Of a DNA stretch of 64,000 nucleotides, positions 42,010-54,015 are shown one piece after another. The notes under the pieces are model-generated. The model saw only the letters and a list, made by a program, of their open reading frames with translations, had not been told where the DNA came from and searched no databases. A program made the position numbers and the translations under genes. Source of the DNA: Byssothecium circinans (taxonomy: Eukaryota > Ascomycota > Dothideomycetes > Pleosporales > Massarinaceae); contig ML976989.1 in assembly GCA_010015675.1 (NCBI GenBank), positions 993,031-1,057,030 of the forward strand, read 5' to 3'. Position 1 is the stretch's first letter. Each line of letters opens with the position of its first letter.

Positions 42010-45000
42010 ATGAGCCACACACACTACGACGACGCTGGCCAAGCAGCATACGAGTCCGATACTACTACGGGTGCCGAAGAAAACGAAGAGTTCAAGCACG
42101 TGTATTCCGACGGAGAATATGAAGCTAGTGAGACTGATGGAAGCGTCGATGCTTCGGAGTATGAAGCTGCAATAAATGCAGTCTCACAACTACTTCTCAG
42201 TGAAGACAAAGTGCGGGACTTGGACGAGAACAACCTTTCTCAAGAAGAGTTCACTAAGGCTTACAAGAGGCTCATATGTGCGGCTCCTCCCGTAGAAGGG
42301 ATGAATAACATCCTCCATATCATGGCTGCAGGAGGCTTTACAAGTACCTGGCTGATTCGATACATCCTCGCCCACGCCAAAGATCGAATGAAGGATCTTG
42401 ACAACGCGCAGCGACCAGCTTTACTCCTCGCGATTCATCTCAAGAAAAAAAAATTCATCGAAACAGTTCTCGACTGCGGATACGATGATCTGAAATGCGT
42501 TCTCGGGAGCATGCAAACGTATGCCAATAGGGAGAATTGCATCCACCTAGCAATCACCAGACGGCTAGACCCAAATATTGTCATCCAGCTCGTGAAACAC
42601 GCATCCGAAGAGACTCTATCGGCGCAAGATGCAAATGGTCGCACACCTCTTCATTGTGCCGTCGCATATGAGGAATGTACAGAGACGCAACTACAAGTTG
42701 TGAGAACACTTCTCGATCGAAGCGATTTGGCACTCGATAAAATTACAACCGCCGAATCTCAATCAGCGTACAGATATCTCTGCGACACTCGCGAAAGGTT
42801 TTTGTCTCGGAAAGGAAACAGCCGCCATCTCGCGAAAAAGCAACCAAGGTTGGCGTCGAACCGACCCAGACTTCGCGAGGAGCAGGAGAATAGTTGCGAG
42901 AAAGATATGGAGCGGGTCCGAGAAGGTATTGGAAGGAGGGGGGGCAACGCGACTTTTAACGGCGCTCTGGATACGCCGATACCTCCGCCAAATCGACGAG
43001 AGCGATCGAGAACTAGGCCAAACGACAGCACAGCATCAGCCCAATCCAAATTTCCTGCTCCATCACAATCTGTTGCTCAAATTGCGCCTTCGAAAACCGC
43101 TGCAGACGAGATCGCAAAGGAACTGAAATCACGCTATCTCCGTTCCACATTTCGTCACAGTCAGTCCACCGACTCGCAACCAAGAACGCTGGAAACTGCG
43201 AAAAAGTTTTTATACGGTCATAACATCCCAGGTAAGTTCAAGACAGCGATCGATGTCAATGATATTATCAGTAGTTGAAACCTGTAGAACAAGAACTAGT
43301 CTTCAACCTCCTCGAAGGCGAGCCTTACATGAACCCAGACTTGTTTAAAGATGGCATATATAACGACTTCAACTTTGACCAAGTACTTCAATATGTAGCA
43401 GTTCGAAGAGCCATCTTTGGAACCGCGAGTTCTGTGGAAGGGGCGGTTGATCTGAATAAAGGACGTGAGGACATGGTGAAACTGTTCACTTGGCTTAGGG
43501 GTAAAGGCGTCAAGAATATCATCAAGGTTACTGTCGAAGACAGACATCCGCCTTGTCACAGCGATTATGCAATCGAGACCGCGCTGAAATGTCTCGAGAT
43601 CGACATCCTGGATTGGAAGAAAGCCGACATTTGTTCAGAAACCATCTTGGAAGCTTGTCCGCAAATACGTCAGCTGCATTTATGGTGGAGCGGCTTGAAC
43701 GGAATGTTGAGGTCTTGGAGTTCTGAGGATGGACTTGCACAGCTTTCTCAACTGACCGATATACATCTTCACCAGATTCATGTAAGTGGATGTGTGTTAA
43801 ATCCTGAACTGACCTATCAGTTACTGACCGAAGTACATTCAGAACCTCGAGCCAGACACTGTGAACAATAAAAGGCTCCGTATCTTTAAAGAGCGAATTG
43901 CGACCTCTCGGGACAAGGTCAAAGAACAGCAGCAGTCAACTCATTACCCAGCCATCGCTATCCACTACGCCGACCAGCCTGGAACAACGCACCAGAGGCA
44001 GTTACGGAGAACGCCCGAAGAAGCGGAAGGCACGACGGCTGTGAAAGCTCACCAGTGGTTTGACACAATGGACCCCTTCGCCGATTATATCCTTACCTTC
44101 GACCATCAAAGTCGCCTGAATAGAAGCAAAATCATCAACATGTTGAAGAATGAGATCAGGGTATGTCTCATAGATGATGGCGTTAATATGGAGCGAAGGA
44201 ACCTCAAAGAAAATATGGAGACAAGGGGCAAAAGTTTCCACAAAGTGCCTTCAAATGGCACACCAGAAGAACAGAGAGTTCACTATGCCTCCACCGCGGA
44301 CCACGGTACCTTAATGGCAAATATGATCCGCCGGATATGCCCTCATGTCAAGATCACATCTTATCGCTTAGATGTTGTGCAACACGTCGATGGATCTCGA
44401 CCTCACTTCACGGCCTTGAGTGCAGCAGAGGTAAGCCAAGTCACATAGAACACGACGTTCTCAAGTAGCTCATTTTCTTTAGGCCGTTGAAGATGCAAGC
44501 GCCCAAAACTTCGACATCATATCCATGTCATGGACCATTCAACGAACCCGTTCAAAAGAATACGATAACGAAAACCTCATGGATCGGTTGAAGAAGGCAC
44601 TCGAATCCGCCCATGATAATGGCGCACTATTATTTTGCGCCGCGCCTGATAGCGGCAACGTGAGTAATTCTCAGTTTGATGACTACTATCCTATCGGCTC
44701 AAGAGCGCGTGGGATCTTCAAGATTGGTGCTGCAATGGCGGAGGGTCAAGCCTGGCCTTGGGCAGGAGGATCCACCCATCTCGATTACGTGTTGCCAGGC
44801 TACGAGGTAAGGGATCGACAAGATTTGGGCATGAAGAAGAACACGCCCAGGAGTGGTTCATCAATTGCCACAGCATTAGCTTCTGGCCTTGCTGCTCTCA
44901 TCATACACTGTGTACGTCTAGCGGCTCTCGACAGCTACGAGAAACGAAAAGGACTTGGGGACGACATTCCCTTGAAGAAGCTGGAAGAGGTTAAAACGTT

Positions 45001-45241
45001 CGATGCTATGAATCGCATCTTCAGCAAAATGGCACAAATGGACAAGGGGGGTGCAAGATATATCCATGTTTGGAACACGTTCGAAACCCATGGGTCAAAG
45101 CTGAAAGATGTAATTCAGAGAGAGGAAGATTGGGACGACTTTGAAGGTCCGAATAAGCAGATGGATTTCGATGCTGAGAAGGAAAAGTGGGGGCTCATCA
45201 CAGAATTGGCTCGGACGTTTCTTTCAATGTCTTCCCATTGA
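42010..45241 (+). CDS. ankyrin / subtilisin (S8) peptidase protein
   Basis: Four exons, 1020 aa: 42010-43231, 43288-43781, 43843-44430 and 44483-45241, all phase-consistent with GTAAGT/GTAAGC donors. The first ~60 residues are very acidic. An ankyrin-like region follows, with a clear repeat QDANGRTPLHCAVAYEEC (about residues 208-225), then a basic/disordered linker. A middle domain (EQELVFNLLEGEPYMNPDLF to QLSQLTDIHLHQIH) has leucine-rich spacing. The C-terminal peptidase has the triad Asp683 (CLIDDGVN), His726 (DHGTLMANM) and Ser895 (SGSSIATALASGLAALI). The oxyanion-hole region reads CAAPDSGN. No signal peptide is present, so action in the cytosol is expected. It is a different gene from the TPR-subtilisin at 15.6-20.0 kb but has the same repeat-plus-protease concept. 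Substrate unknown. Confidence 0.88.
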
Positions 45242-46172
45242 GTTATTATTTCTGTCTTCTCATCAAGGTGGCTGTTTTTAAAATTGGAAAATATAATAGT
45301 TGAAGGGGGGGAAAGAATTCCATTTAACATGACCTTAAGAAGCCCTTCACTCATCATGACATCTGGACGTCTGGAGATATGACAAAGTCATGTGACCATA
45401 TCTTTCAACAGTGCACAGGGTAGATTAAGGTTGAGGCAGGCGCTCAGCCCGGAAAAGTGGATGTTGTGAGAAGTGTGGAGTGCTTTTTGTACTTTTGAGA
45501 GTGTTTGCAGTTGGGCGAGGAAGGTCGGATATTTGAAGCCATGGAGGCCGGACCTCCATCTTAGGCTTGCTGGAGAGGTTGCTGACCCGTGTTTTTTACT
45601 TCTGTTTTCTCTTTTGCGATGCGAGAAGAAATTCTGATAGCATATGGAGAAATAGCAAGTCCAGAGTAGTGATAAAAAGATTATTTCGTGCGTTTACTGG
45701 GCAACTGATCGGGAGAAGAGCGCTTAGAGCGTGAGAACAAAGGGAGAAATACAGCGGCATCTTGAAGGTGGGTCGAGAGGTACCGAGGCGGAGTGCACTG
45801 TCCGATCTACAATCAGCGCGAAGTGCCGTTAAAACGGATTCAGAAACTGCAACGAGCCAGGCTCGCCCGACCCATTCCTCTCCTTCGACTTTGGCTTCTC
45901 CTTTTCGGCTTTTTCACCGCTACGATTTTTTAACATTTTGCAGTAGGCTAGCATGGTCACTAAAGGGCGCGATCAGTGGTCGCCGGGGAGTATCGAAGAG
46001 ATTGGATAAGGTGCGATATTCCATCTAATGAGTAATTAGCTAGCGGATTTCATTTGATGAAAAGTATTCCAAGCCCAGATAGTGCCAAATGGTGTACAAG
46101 ATGCCCACACAAGTGTCTCGCCGGACACGTGCCTTCCCCGTTTTGTATCCTACAGATCATGAGCCCAATCGC
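45242..46172. other. intergenic, nothing recognised
   Basis: 931 bp between convergent genes. Only short frames; no repeat or RNA signal identified. Confidence 0.4.
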
Positions 46173-46945
46173 CTACTCGTCCTTGACACCACCGCGACCC
46201 GCACGCTCGGCAGCCTCAACGCTCTTCTTGTCCGTCTTGATCTCGCCGCCCTGCATAGCGCCCATAAGTCCGCCGCTGGTCTTGAAAGGCCTCTGAAGGT
46301 CACCAGTCGCAGGATGACCCAGGACGTGGATCTTGACCAGGTTGCCCTCGAATGCACCTTTGAGCGGGATGATGGACTGGATGAGGAGCGGGTTCGTGTA
46401 CTTCATGTAGAGGTGCATAAAGGCCATCATGCCGACACCCATGAGCTGGGCCTTGAAGAGCGCCTTGAGCTGCTGCTGGTCGTAGGCCTTGACGGTGGTC
46501 GCGACGAATTTGGGTTCCTCGCCGGATCCCATGGGGGCAGGCTCGACGTATTTCACAACCGTCATGTCTGCGGAGAGCGGTTAGCGTTGCGTCTGGGGAT
46601 CGAATAGACTTCGAGAGGTGGATCTCTCGCTCCTTGTTTAGTGAAAGGCAACCCACCATTCTTCTTGTTTATTTGAGCCTGGACGTAGAAGTAGATACTG
46701 GCGATGATGACGTTGGAGAGGATGTAAAGCGCGCGCACGCCATTGAGGACATTCGGGTCGTCGAAGGGCACTTTCTTGGAGATCTGCATGAACCCCCTAG
46801 GAGTTGGTTAGTTGTGTATCGATGACGACGGTTAGACTCATGGAGCGTACAAGATAATGATGAGGTTCGTCCTGTGGTAAGTTAGTAATATGTTGGGTAT
46901 TGTGGGAAGGTTGTCGCAAACGTACACCTGCGGGTTGAGCGCCAT
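46173..46945 (-). CDS. PHO88: PHO88 / SND3 ER membrane protein
   Basis: A 191 aa ER membrane protein of the SND targeting pathway, first known for its effect on phosphate-transporter maturation. Four exons: 46945-46926 (20 nt), 46871-46851 (21 nt), 46796-46657 and 46567-46173. The two micro-exons give MALNPQVTNLIIIL, which aligns with yeast MNPQVSNIIIML. The body reads GFMQISKKVPFDDPNVLNGV, the membrane span ALYILSNVIIASIYFYV, then DMTVVKYVEPAP and HLYMKYTNPLLIQSI. It ends in TDKKSVEAAERAGRGGVKDE, nearly identical in style to yeast. The gene is a housekeeping island inside the NLR-rich block. Confidence 0.95.
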
Positions 46946-47772
46946 TGCGAAGGTTGGGCGGAAGTGTGGGCAAAAGTCTGGGGGTATTGGCGGACGGGTA
47001 AGGTCTAGATTTTGGTTATTGCACTTCCTTCCGAGCCCAGTGTAGTCGCACGTTGAGGGTTGAGGTGTGAAAGGTGAGCGGAACTTTCTTTTGTGGCGGG
47101 TGAGCGAACCGCTCTTGGCGTCAAAAGGACACCTTCCAGGGTTTAATAACTAGCCGCATTGGGACTAGTGCTATTCTGGCTTCGTCCAATGTCTTCTCTG
47201 ACCACATCTCAACGATACATTCATATCCACACATTCTATCAACCGTTGCATACCTCTTCAATAACATTTATTGAAAGAACTTAAGATTACGGCACAGGCT
47301 TCTCACGATTCCAAAACCAGACGTGTATCTGACCCGTGCCATTAATGTTCCTGCCCCCAGCATGGAGACTGCGTGGCTATCCATTCACGTGCGTGCAGAG
47401 AAAATCCTTGGGTACTTTAACTTCAATTCAAACGCTATGCGGCTATGAAACAGTCCAAAATCTCCAGTCTACGTGTTGCTACATTAAATGACTGCTCTAT
47501 TAGGACATCACCGCGGAAGTCGCTTTGTTTTGAGGTGATGCTAGCGGCTTGGCGGGCGTCATCAGCTTCCCACCAAAACAAACAGAACTGCAACGCTGCA
47601 TCGACCTCTCATCCACCAATATACCGACTTATGACCTGAACATCATTGGACCGGCTGTGGCCGTGAGAGTGTGCCTGCCCGCACGTCTTCTCTTCTCTCT
47701 CTTTGGAGTACCAGCGCAGCCGATCGATTGCTCAATCGTTGTCGAGCGCAGTCTTCGCCGCAGAAACCGCAT
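46946..47772. other. intergenic, nothing recognised
   Basis: 827 bp between divergent genes, holding the PHO88 promoter on its left. No other feature seen. Confidence 0.4.
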
Positions 47773-49435
47773 ATGGCCATTACTAGTATACCGTTAGAAC
47801 CTGCCTGTCCATCACCGGCGCGACGCACCAAGGGCGACACGGCAGCATCACGACCGTCCGCAATCCCTCGCAATACACGACTTCGGTCCATTGCCATACA
47901 ATTCAAGGGCTCAAGCCTTTCCAAGTCGCAGCCGGTGCCGGATTCGAGCCAGAATTGTGACGTAAATAGATTCAAACTTTCATCCATCCCGACTTTGAAG
48001 CATCCACGCCATGCAGCAGCCACGCGCCAGGTGGCAGGTATGGCTCCGCTGGCACTCTGGTGGGCAATTGACTAACACTATATTTACAGCTTCTCGGTCC
48101 TCATCATTCTCGCAAGCGTCCACGATTGCATTATTCCCCGGCTCGTTCGACACCGACTCAAAACTCACAAAGACACTGTGGACACAAGTCATGGCTCCTT
48201 CGCGAAGGACTTCAGGTATTCCTGCTCCCGCTGGAAGCCGATCTAGTTCACAGCGCACGCACAGCGTGCAAAGCGGGCTTTCGTACCGGACAGCCTCCTC
48301 TGCAGCACGGTTAGGAGACAAGACCTTTGAGGATAGCGTGCTCGCTCCCCGTGGGATTGTTATCGTTCGCCAGCAGCCTTTTGTGGATCCTTTCGGCCAT
48401 TTCAAGAGCCCTATTCCGACTGAAGGCAAGCGTGTGGAGCATTACTACAGTCAGCCGGGTCTTGAACATTGCACCATATGGCTTGAAGGTGACAAGAAGT
48501 TCCTGAAGAGGCAGAACGATGAGTACACGTACATGAAATTCACAAAAAAATCTGGGGCCGAATTTCAACAGTACGCACTGGAGAAATTTTTCAAAAATGA
48601 GCCACGACAACTGACCTTAGAGGACCATCGCGGGTACCTCTGCGAACGTGTCGTCAACACCACACTGAAGCCAGAGGACGGCAACGCTTTGTGGGCAGAG
48701 CCACCGGAAACCTGCCACCACCTTTCCATTGCGCCATACAGTTTCGACATCCGCCCGGACTGCTCTTACTGGATCTCGTTGCAGCCATTCAACAAGAACT
48801 ATCAGGGCAAGGTCCAGGGAGTGGTGTCTGTACAGGAGGACCTACTTTGCCCGTACCTCACGATCGAATTTAAGAAAGACGATCAGGCGGGGGCCTCCCA
48901 GAGAAAGGCGGAACAGCAGGTGGCGGTGGCCGGCTCCCTTGCTCTGTACAGCCGCTACCTATTCCACAAGTCCATGCTAGATCTGCTCGAACTGGGCTAT
49001 GCGGAAGAATACTGGCAAGAGATTCGGCATTATGGGATCACCTTCGCCGGGCCCGAGTATAAGATCTGGGTCCTGAAGCCAACCGTGAACTACAGCAACG
49101 GAGATTGGCAAGGCTGCACCATTTCCATCCTCTCCGCTGGTGATCTCGTTCGCGACATCGTTGCGGTCGATGACCTCGTCAACTGGACCAACGAGATTCA
49201 CCGCTGGGGTCTCCTTATTCATGGTGCGGAGTGCCATAAGGATGCACGCATTAGGCTCTATTGCACCGACGGTAGGCCAAGGACGAGCCTGACGCCGGAG
49301 GAATTTGACCGGATGAAGCAGGGTATATTCGACAGCAATGATGGAGGACCACCGGTCAACGACGATGGAAAGCCGCGAACGAGTTTGGACCTAGAGGAGC
49401 TGGCTCGCTTGCGTGAAAGCTTATCTGATGGATAA
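47773..49435 (+). CDS. PD-(D/E)XK-like fungal protein
   Basis: Two exons, 47773-48037 and 48090-49435, give 536 aa in phase. The intron is textbook (GTATGG...TTGACTAACACTATATTTACAG). The N-terminal ~190 residues are Ser/Arg-rich and disordered. The conserved core runs from about ERVVNTTLKPEDGNALWAEP. It includes CPYLTIEFKKDDQA with a following Gln-rich helix KAEQQVAVAGSLALYSRYL, then HYGITFAGPEYKIWVLKPT and VDDLVNWTNEIHRWGL. Hydrophobic-E-x-K followed by the AEQQ helix is the core of the fungal nuclease-like (DUF7924-type) restriction-endonuclease fold. Such proteins are frequent in moulds and of unknown role. An alternative start at ATG 48191 would drop the first exon. Confidence 0.75.
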
Positions 49436-49500
49436 TTTGTTTACGGAGAGGCCTGAAGTGGACTTGTCTTGGATATGGTGAGGAGTCACTGGTTGTAGGA

Positions 49501-49990
49501 ATGGAGGGAAAACTGAAATCTTGGACGGGACGCCTCTTCTAAGAGCTGCAAGTGAAGGCCACATTGAGATCGTACGCTTAGTACTTGCGCGAGCATCAGT
49601 ACTTGACCACGACAGATATCAACAAACAGCACTGCGCTGGGTGTCATTAAATGGGCGCGTCGGGGTAGCTGAAGAGCTTCTCGAACTGGGTGCTACCGTG
49701 GCTATACCGGGCCAAAGGGAGTGTTTGCCATTGGACTTGGCAGTAGAAAGTAGGTCTACTGGGATGGCACTGTCTCTCTTCGACAGAGGAGCTGCATTGT
49801 CTGCAAAGAACGGTCAAGGCAAGACGGCACTACATCTGACACCAGAAGTAATCTTTATTTAAAAAGTAAGTTAACTATAACTAATAAATATAGTCCTGTG
49901 GAGACGCAGACATAGCAAGGAATACCTCAAATTCGAGCTGTGTTCGATTATCTCTGTTTACTTAGATCTCTTGGACGTCGTCCTTTTACA
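49501..49990 (+). pseudogene. ankyrin-repeat relic
   Basis: An open frame without ATG (from about 49470) encodes three ankyrin repeats: DGTPLLRAASEGHIEIVRLV, QTALRWVSLNGRVGVAEELL and CLPLDLAVESRSTGMALSLF. A fourth begins KTALHL and is cut at about 49850. After an AT-rich insert with intron-like signals (GTAAGT at about 49866, CTAATAAATATAG ending about 49893) the frame resumes with CGDADIAR, the expected continuation of that repeat. There is no start codon and no downstream domain, so this is the remnant of a larger ankyrin (probably NLR) gene that lost its front. Confidence 0.6.
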
Positions 49991-51729
49991 GACACGTCCG
50001 TCAAACCATGCAATCATGTACAGCAAATGCCTACTCGCACGAGAGTACGATCAAGCAAGAAAACAACTCACTAGACCATCTCCACGTCTGCATGTGAACA
50101 AATGGAAGCCAAATTTTAAGGTTAGCACATGCTCACAGCAGCGGAGCCTTTCCTTTAAGTCTCTGCTTCAGCTAACCAAGCTGTGCAAAGGGGTTGCTCA
50201 GCTCAAATACCACCATGCCAAGCTGGTCAGGCTACTGGTCACTCAACAGGTCCGTATAACGTCAACTGCCACGTTGCGCAGCTGCAGGGCGTTCCAGTCT
50301 CGGATATGAGTTCCTTATATCAATACGCCGCCAACGGGTGTAACGTGAACGTAGTAGCCTAGCGCAAATGTGCCGCATGTAGAAAACGATGATAACGAGG
50401 TAGGCCTTGTATGTAGGCTCCAGACACGCGTCGCTCTTGAGGAAGTCAATAGAAGGAAATGAAAAATGGAAAGAGAACAGGCGTGAACTGAATGCGCTTT
50501 CGGTAGCTGTGTACCTAATAACTTCCTCATGCCGAGGTAGACAGGGAAAATTCCTCTTTTTCGCACAAAAGATTCCCCATTCAATCGTTCCAATACCAAA
50601 ATGCTCCACCCACAAGGCGTCCTCATAACGCAAAGAACCTTGCTCACCATAGATGACGCTTACGGTTACCGGGCATAAGATCCAGCCTAACCTCCTTCAG
50701 CCTAGTTACGGACATTGTAACCAATCACACCCCTCTCCCTTAGCAAACCATTCATCGCTCGGACTTTTTAAACATCTGACACCAGCCACATCGCTGCGTG
50801 GTAGATACCCGGGACTAGACGCATGCTGGTTAGGGTGATGACTTGCTTAGATCAGTGGTAAAGATGGAGTTTATTGGAGGAATTACTTGCGGGTTTGGAG
50901 ATGACGATGAGGCCTTCCGTTTTAAGGGAGGGAGAGTGAGCGACATAAGCATGTGAAGGGGTGATTGTACGAGGGCGTAAGATGGAATCAGCATTCTTTA
51001 TTGAGGGTGGTGGTTGTTGTGATGCCGGTGGGTCAGGAAATGCGTGGCAGCTTTTGACGCGATCTTTTGTGGTGTCATGTGTATCTTCGATCCTGAGGTC
51101 ACAAGTCCATCACGACTTCAAACAACCACAGCCCTATACAATACACACCCCTCGCCACAACCGCAAGGCTGCCCATGACGATCAGTTCTCCGACGGTCCC
51201 ATGACCGGATAGGTCGGGGTGCGTTTCGAAACGGACTACGGACTTCGTGCCATGGCGAACTTCCCACTACGCTGGACACTGTGCGCGCCGCGCTGCACCG
51301 CACGAAAGCCTAGCTGTGCATCGTGAGAAATGACCATAGCGCGCTCTACAAAACTGCCGCGTTCACGCTCTGCTTGTACTGATGTTTTCCTACTGATCTC
51401 TCTTTTCGCTGTACTAACGATTCTCGTTTCTTTCCGTCCTTCGTTTTTCTTCTTGCTTGATCGAAGCTTCGTCTTGCTTTGAGAGCGTCCATTCTTTTTC
51501 TGGTCTGATTCGTGCTGAACTGTATTGTCTAAAAAACGTTGCCGAGTTCACTTACCTACCTTCTTTCTGATCATAAACTGTCTTTTACGTTCGCCATCTC
51601 GCCATCAATTCGACCGACCAACCAACTGACCGATTTGAACTGTTATGCCTCAAACCCGATAATAACACGGTCCAATCGATATAACCCATACTACCAAACT
51701 ACCACCAACGCTCTAACCCACGACGAGAG
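49991..51729. other. 1.74 kb intergenic region
   Basis: No gene supported. The right end (51360-51729) is a long C/T-rich stretch typical of the promoter and 5' UTR of a well-expressed fungal gene. Confidence 0.4.
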
Positions 51730-54015
51730 ATGCCACCAGCACCCACCGCACACTTAACATCCCTCTACCTCCGCGCCGATGTCACCCCAACCCGCGCGAA
51801 CCTTGGTCCGTTGACCACTGCCTTCGCTCTCCCCTCCCACTGTTCCCGCGTCGCCATCTCGGGCACGAATGCCATCCGCGGCCAGACATGTCGAGCCAAG
51901 GGAACAGGCACGGCAGAGGATGATACTGGATGCTGGCCCCGCGCGACCGCGTACCCGACCGCCGCAGTTGGCGCCTCTTCCGTTCAAGGCCTCGGATTCT
52001 ACTCTCCAGGCGTCATGTGCCCGACCGGCTATGCTACAGCATGCTCCCAAGTCATTGCCACCGGCGCCGCACCCCAAGTCACTGGCGCCCCTGTTCCAAA
52101 CTTTGCCTTCCAATTCCCCCTCATAGCAGGCGAAACAGCCATCGGATGCTGCCCGGGAGGCTACCAGTGTGCCATGCAAGGCGGAGCGCAGACATGCCAC
52201 CAAATCGCTACTTCCACTGCCCTGGATGCCATGACCTGCGAAGGTGCCGTAATCAAGAATCTGGATGCTTTCCAAGTCCCGTTCACGGCGGAAGGAAAAC
52301 AGGTTCAGAAGGTGGATATGTGGGCGCCTTTGATTCAGATCAACCACATGCTTACGGATTTGCCGGCCAGTACTTCGATCATTGTGACTCCCACACCATC
52401 CAGCACACCGGCGAGTTCGACGGCGACGGTTATGACGAATGCAAGTGCGTCGACGAGTGGGCAAACTTCTGGGACCAGCCAGACTACCAAGCCGAGTGCG
52501 ACGACTGGCGGGTCGGTTCCCTCCTCTTCTAATTCGGTTAGTGGAACGAGCAACGCGATTTCAGCAAGTGCAAGCACATCCGGCTCTTCCAGCAGCCAGA
52601 AGATCCTAGGCAACATCATCGCTACCCCCATCGCATTTTCCAGCTCTTCCAACGGCCCCAGCAGCAGTGCAACCAGTGGAAGCGCCTCAGGATCCAGCGT
52701 ATCAAGTTCCTCATCAAAAAGCCCTTCCAATTCCGCCGTACCAGGCACCCCCAGTTCCACCGGTATCATGGCCAACATCATCCCCACGCCCCCCATCGGC
52801 GGCGGGACAGCAGCAACCAAGACCTCTCTCATGACCGCATCCGGCTCTCCTGGCTCACCCAGCACACCCACCGCTAGCGCCCCACCCAAGATCTCCAACG
52901 CAGCCGCAGATGTACAAAACAGCACAGACCCGGAACCCGCACCGCCCATGCCCACAGGAGCCAAAGTCGGAATTGCATTCCTGCCCATCGCCGCGGCCGC
53001 CATGCTCATCACATGGGCACTCTACCGCTGGCACAGGAAAAACAACGACAAACCCGTCGAAGAGCCAGAGTATCTCTCCAAAGGTCCCGAAGTCTCCGGC
53101 CCCGATCCCAGCCCGTACAACGACAATGCCGAGCAAGGCCGCGGTACCACGAGTACGGTTCCAGTCGACTACGCCGCCGCTTTCGCCGCGCGACGCAACA
53201 CCGAGGAAGTAAAGTACAACGGCGTGAACCCACACTATGTAAACAACAACATGGTCCACAACGGTCCTGGTCCTTCAGTCCACAACTCCGTCATCGTGCC
53301 ATACGGATACGCCCACGACCCTGCGCTCCAGAGCGCCGACAACCAGATCGGGGAACAAGACATGCACTATTACGGCGACGAGCGCGACAATCTGGTCCCT
53401 GCTCCTCTTGAACCTGCTCATTTCCGCAATGTCTCGCTCGGCACTGATACTGAGAGCGTCGATTCGCCTATCGACGGTACTTCGCCCTTCCGCCTCAAGC
53501 GCGCCGATACGCTGAGGAAGAAGCAACAACTCGCCAACGGCCCCGTTTCGCCGACAGACCGCTCCGACTCGGCGGCGTCTGATCACTCGGATTACTCTGG
53601 CACCTCATCGCCCTCGCACGAAGGAAGTGAGTATCAATACAACGGCTTGAAGAGGGAGAACTCGTTCTCTCGACCCAGGCCTTCGCGTCCCAAGACCGGT
53701 GCTAGCAGTATCTACAGCGACGTCGACCGTGAAACTAGGATACTCAGCTGGAACAACGGGGATTCGCCGATGCCGCCACTGCCTAGCCCTGCACTGCTGG
53801 CGACTGTTATGGAGGACGAGGCCGTGGCAGCTGGAGCGGAAGCGGGGACGGGAACGCTACAGAGGAACAGGAGTTTCTCTAGGCCTCTGAAGCCGAGCCA
53901 CGAGGAGGTGAAGCAGGCTTTGTCTGCGGTGGCCACTGGACAAGTCACGCCTCCATCTGCTGTTGCGGGTGGCAAAGTGACGCCGCCGGTTACGCATGAT
54001 GGTGTTGCGTTCTAA
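51730..54015 (+). CDS. mucin-like single-pass membrane protein with Cys-rich head
   Basis: Single-exon 761 aa protein. Residues 1-215 form a cysteine-rich head (CSRVAISGTNAIRGQTCR, CPTGYATACSQV, GCCPGGYQCAMQGGAQTC). About 220-405 is a Ser/Thr/Gly mucin-like stalk. One membrane span (VGIAFLPIAAAAMLITWALY, about 412-431) is followed by RWHRK as stop-transfer. A 325-residue proline/serine-rich cytosolic tail has tyrosine-poor SP motifs and ends TPPVTHDGVAF. The layout is that of a fungal cell-wall sensor or adhesin. No typical cleavable signal peptide is visible at the N terminus, which is odd for an extracellular head; a missed upstream exon is possible. No characterised homologue recognised. 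Confidence 0.8.
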   Translation: MPPAPTAHLTSLYLRADVTPTRANLGPLTTAFALPSHCSRVAISGTNAIRGQTCRAKGTGTAEDDTGCWPRATAYPTAAVGASSVQGLGFYSPGVMCPTGYATACSQVIATGAAPQVTGAPVPNFAFQFPLIAGETAIGCCPGGYQCAMQGGAQTCHQIATSTALDAMTCEGAVIKNLDAFQVPFTAEGKQVQKVDMWAPLIQINHMLTDLPASTSIIVTPTPSSTPASSTATVMTNASASTSGQTSGTSQTTKPSATTGGSVPSSSNSVSGTSNAISASASTSGSSSSQKILGNIIATPIAFSSSSNGPSSSATSGSASGSSVSSSSSKSPSNSAVPGTPSSTGIMANIIPTPPIGGGTAATKTSLMTASGSPGSPSTPTASAPPKISNAAADVQNSTDPEPAPPMPTGAKVGIAFLPIAAAAMLITWALYRWHRKNNDKPVEEPEYLSKGPEVSGPDPSPYNDNAEQGRGTTSTVPVDYAAAFAARRNTEEVKYNGVNPHYVNNNMVHNGPGPSVHNSVIVPYGYAHDPALQSADNQIGEQDMHYYGDERDNLVPAPLEPAHFRNVSLGTDTESVDSPIDGTSPFRLKRADTLRKKQQLANGPVSPTDRSDSAASDHSDYSGTSSPSHEGSEYQYNGLKRENSFSRPRPSRPKTGASSIYSDVDRETRILSWNNGDSPMPPLPSPALLATVMEDEAVAAGAEAGTGTLQRNRSFSRPLKPSHEEVKQALSAVATGQVTPPSAVAGGKVTPPVTHDGVAF

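Noticed and set aside
45762..46028. 88-codon plus-strand frame between convergent genes
   Set aside because: No ATG context, no motif, and not continued by splice signals.
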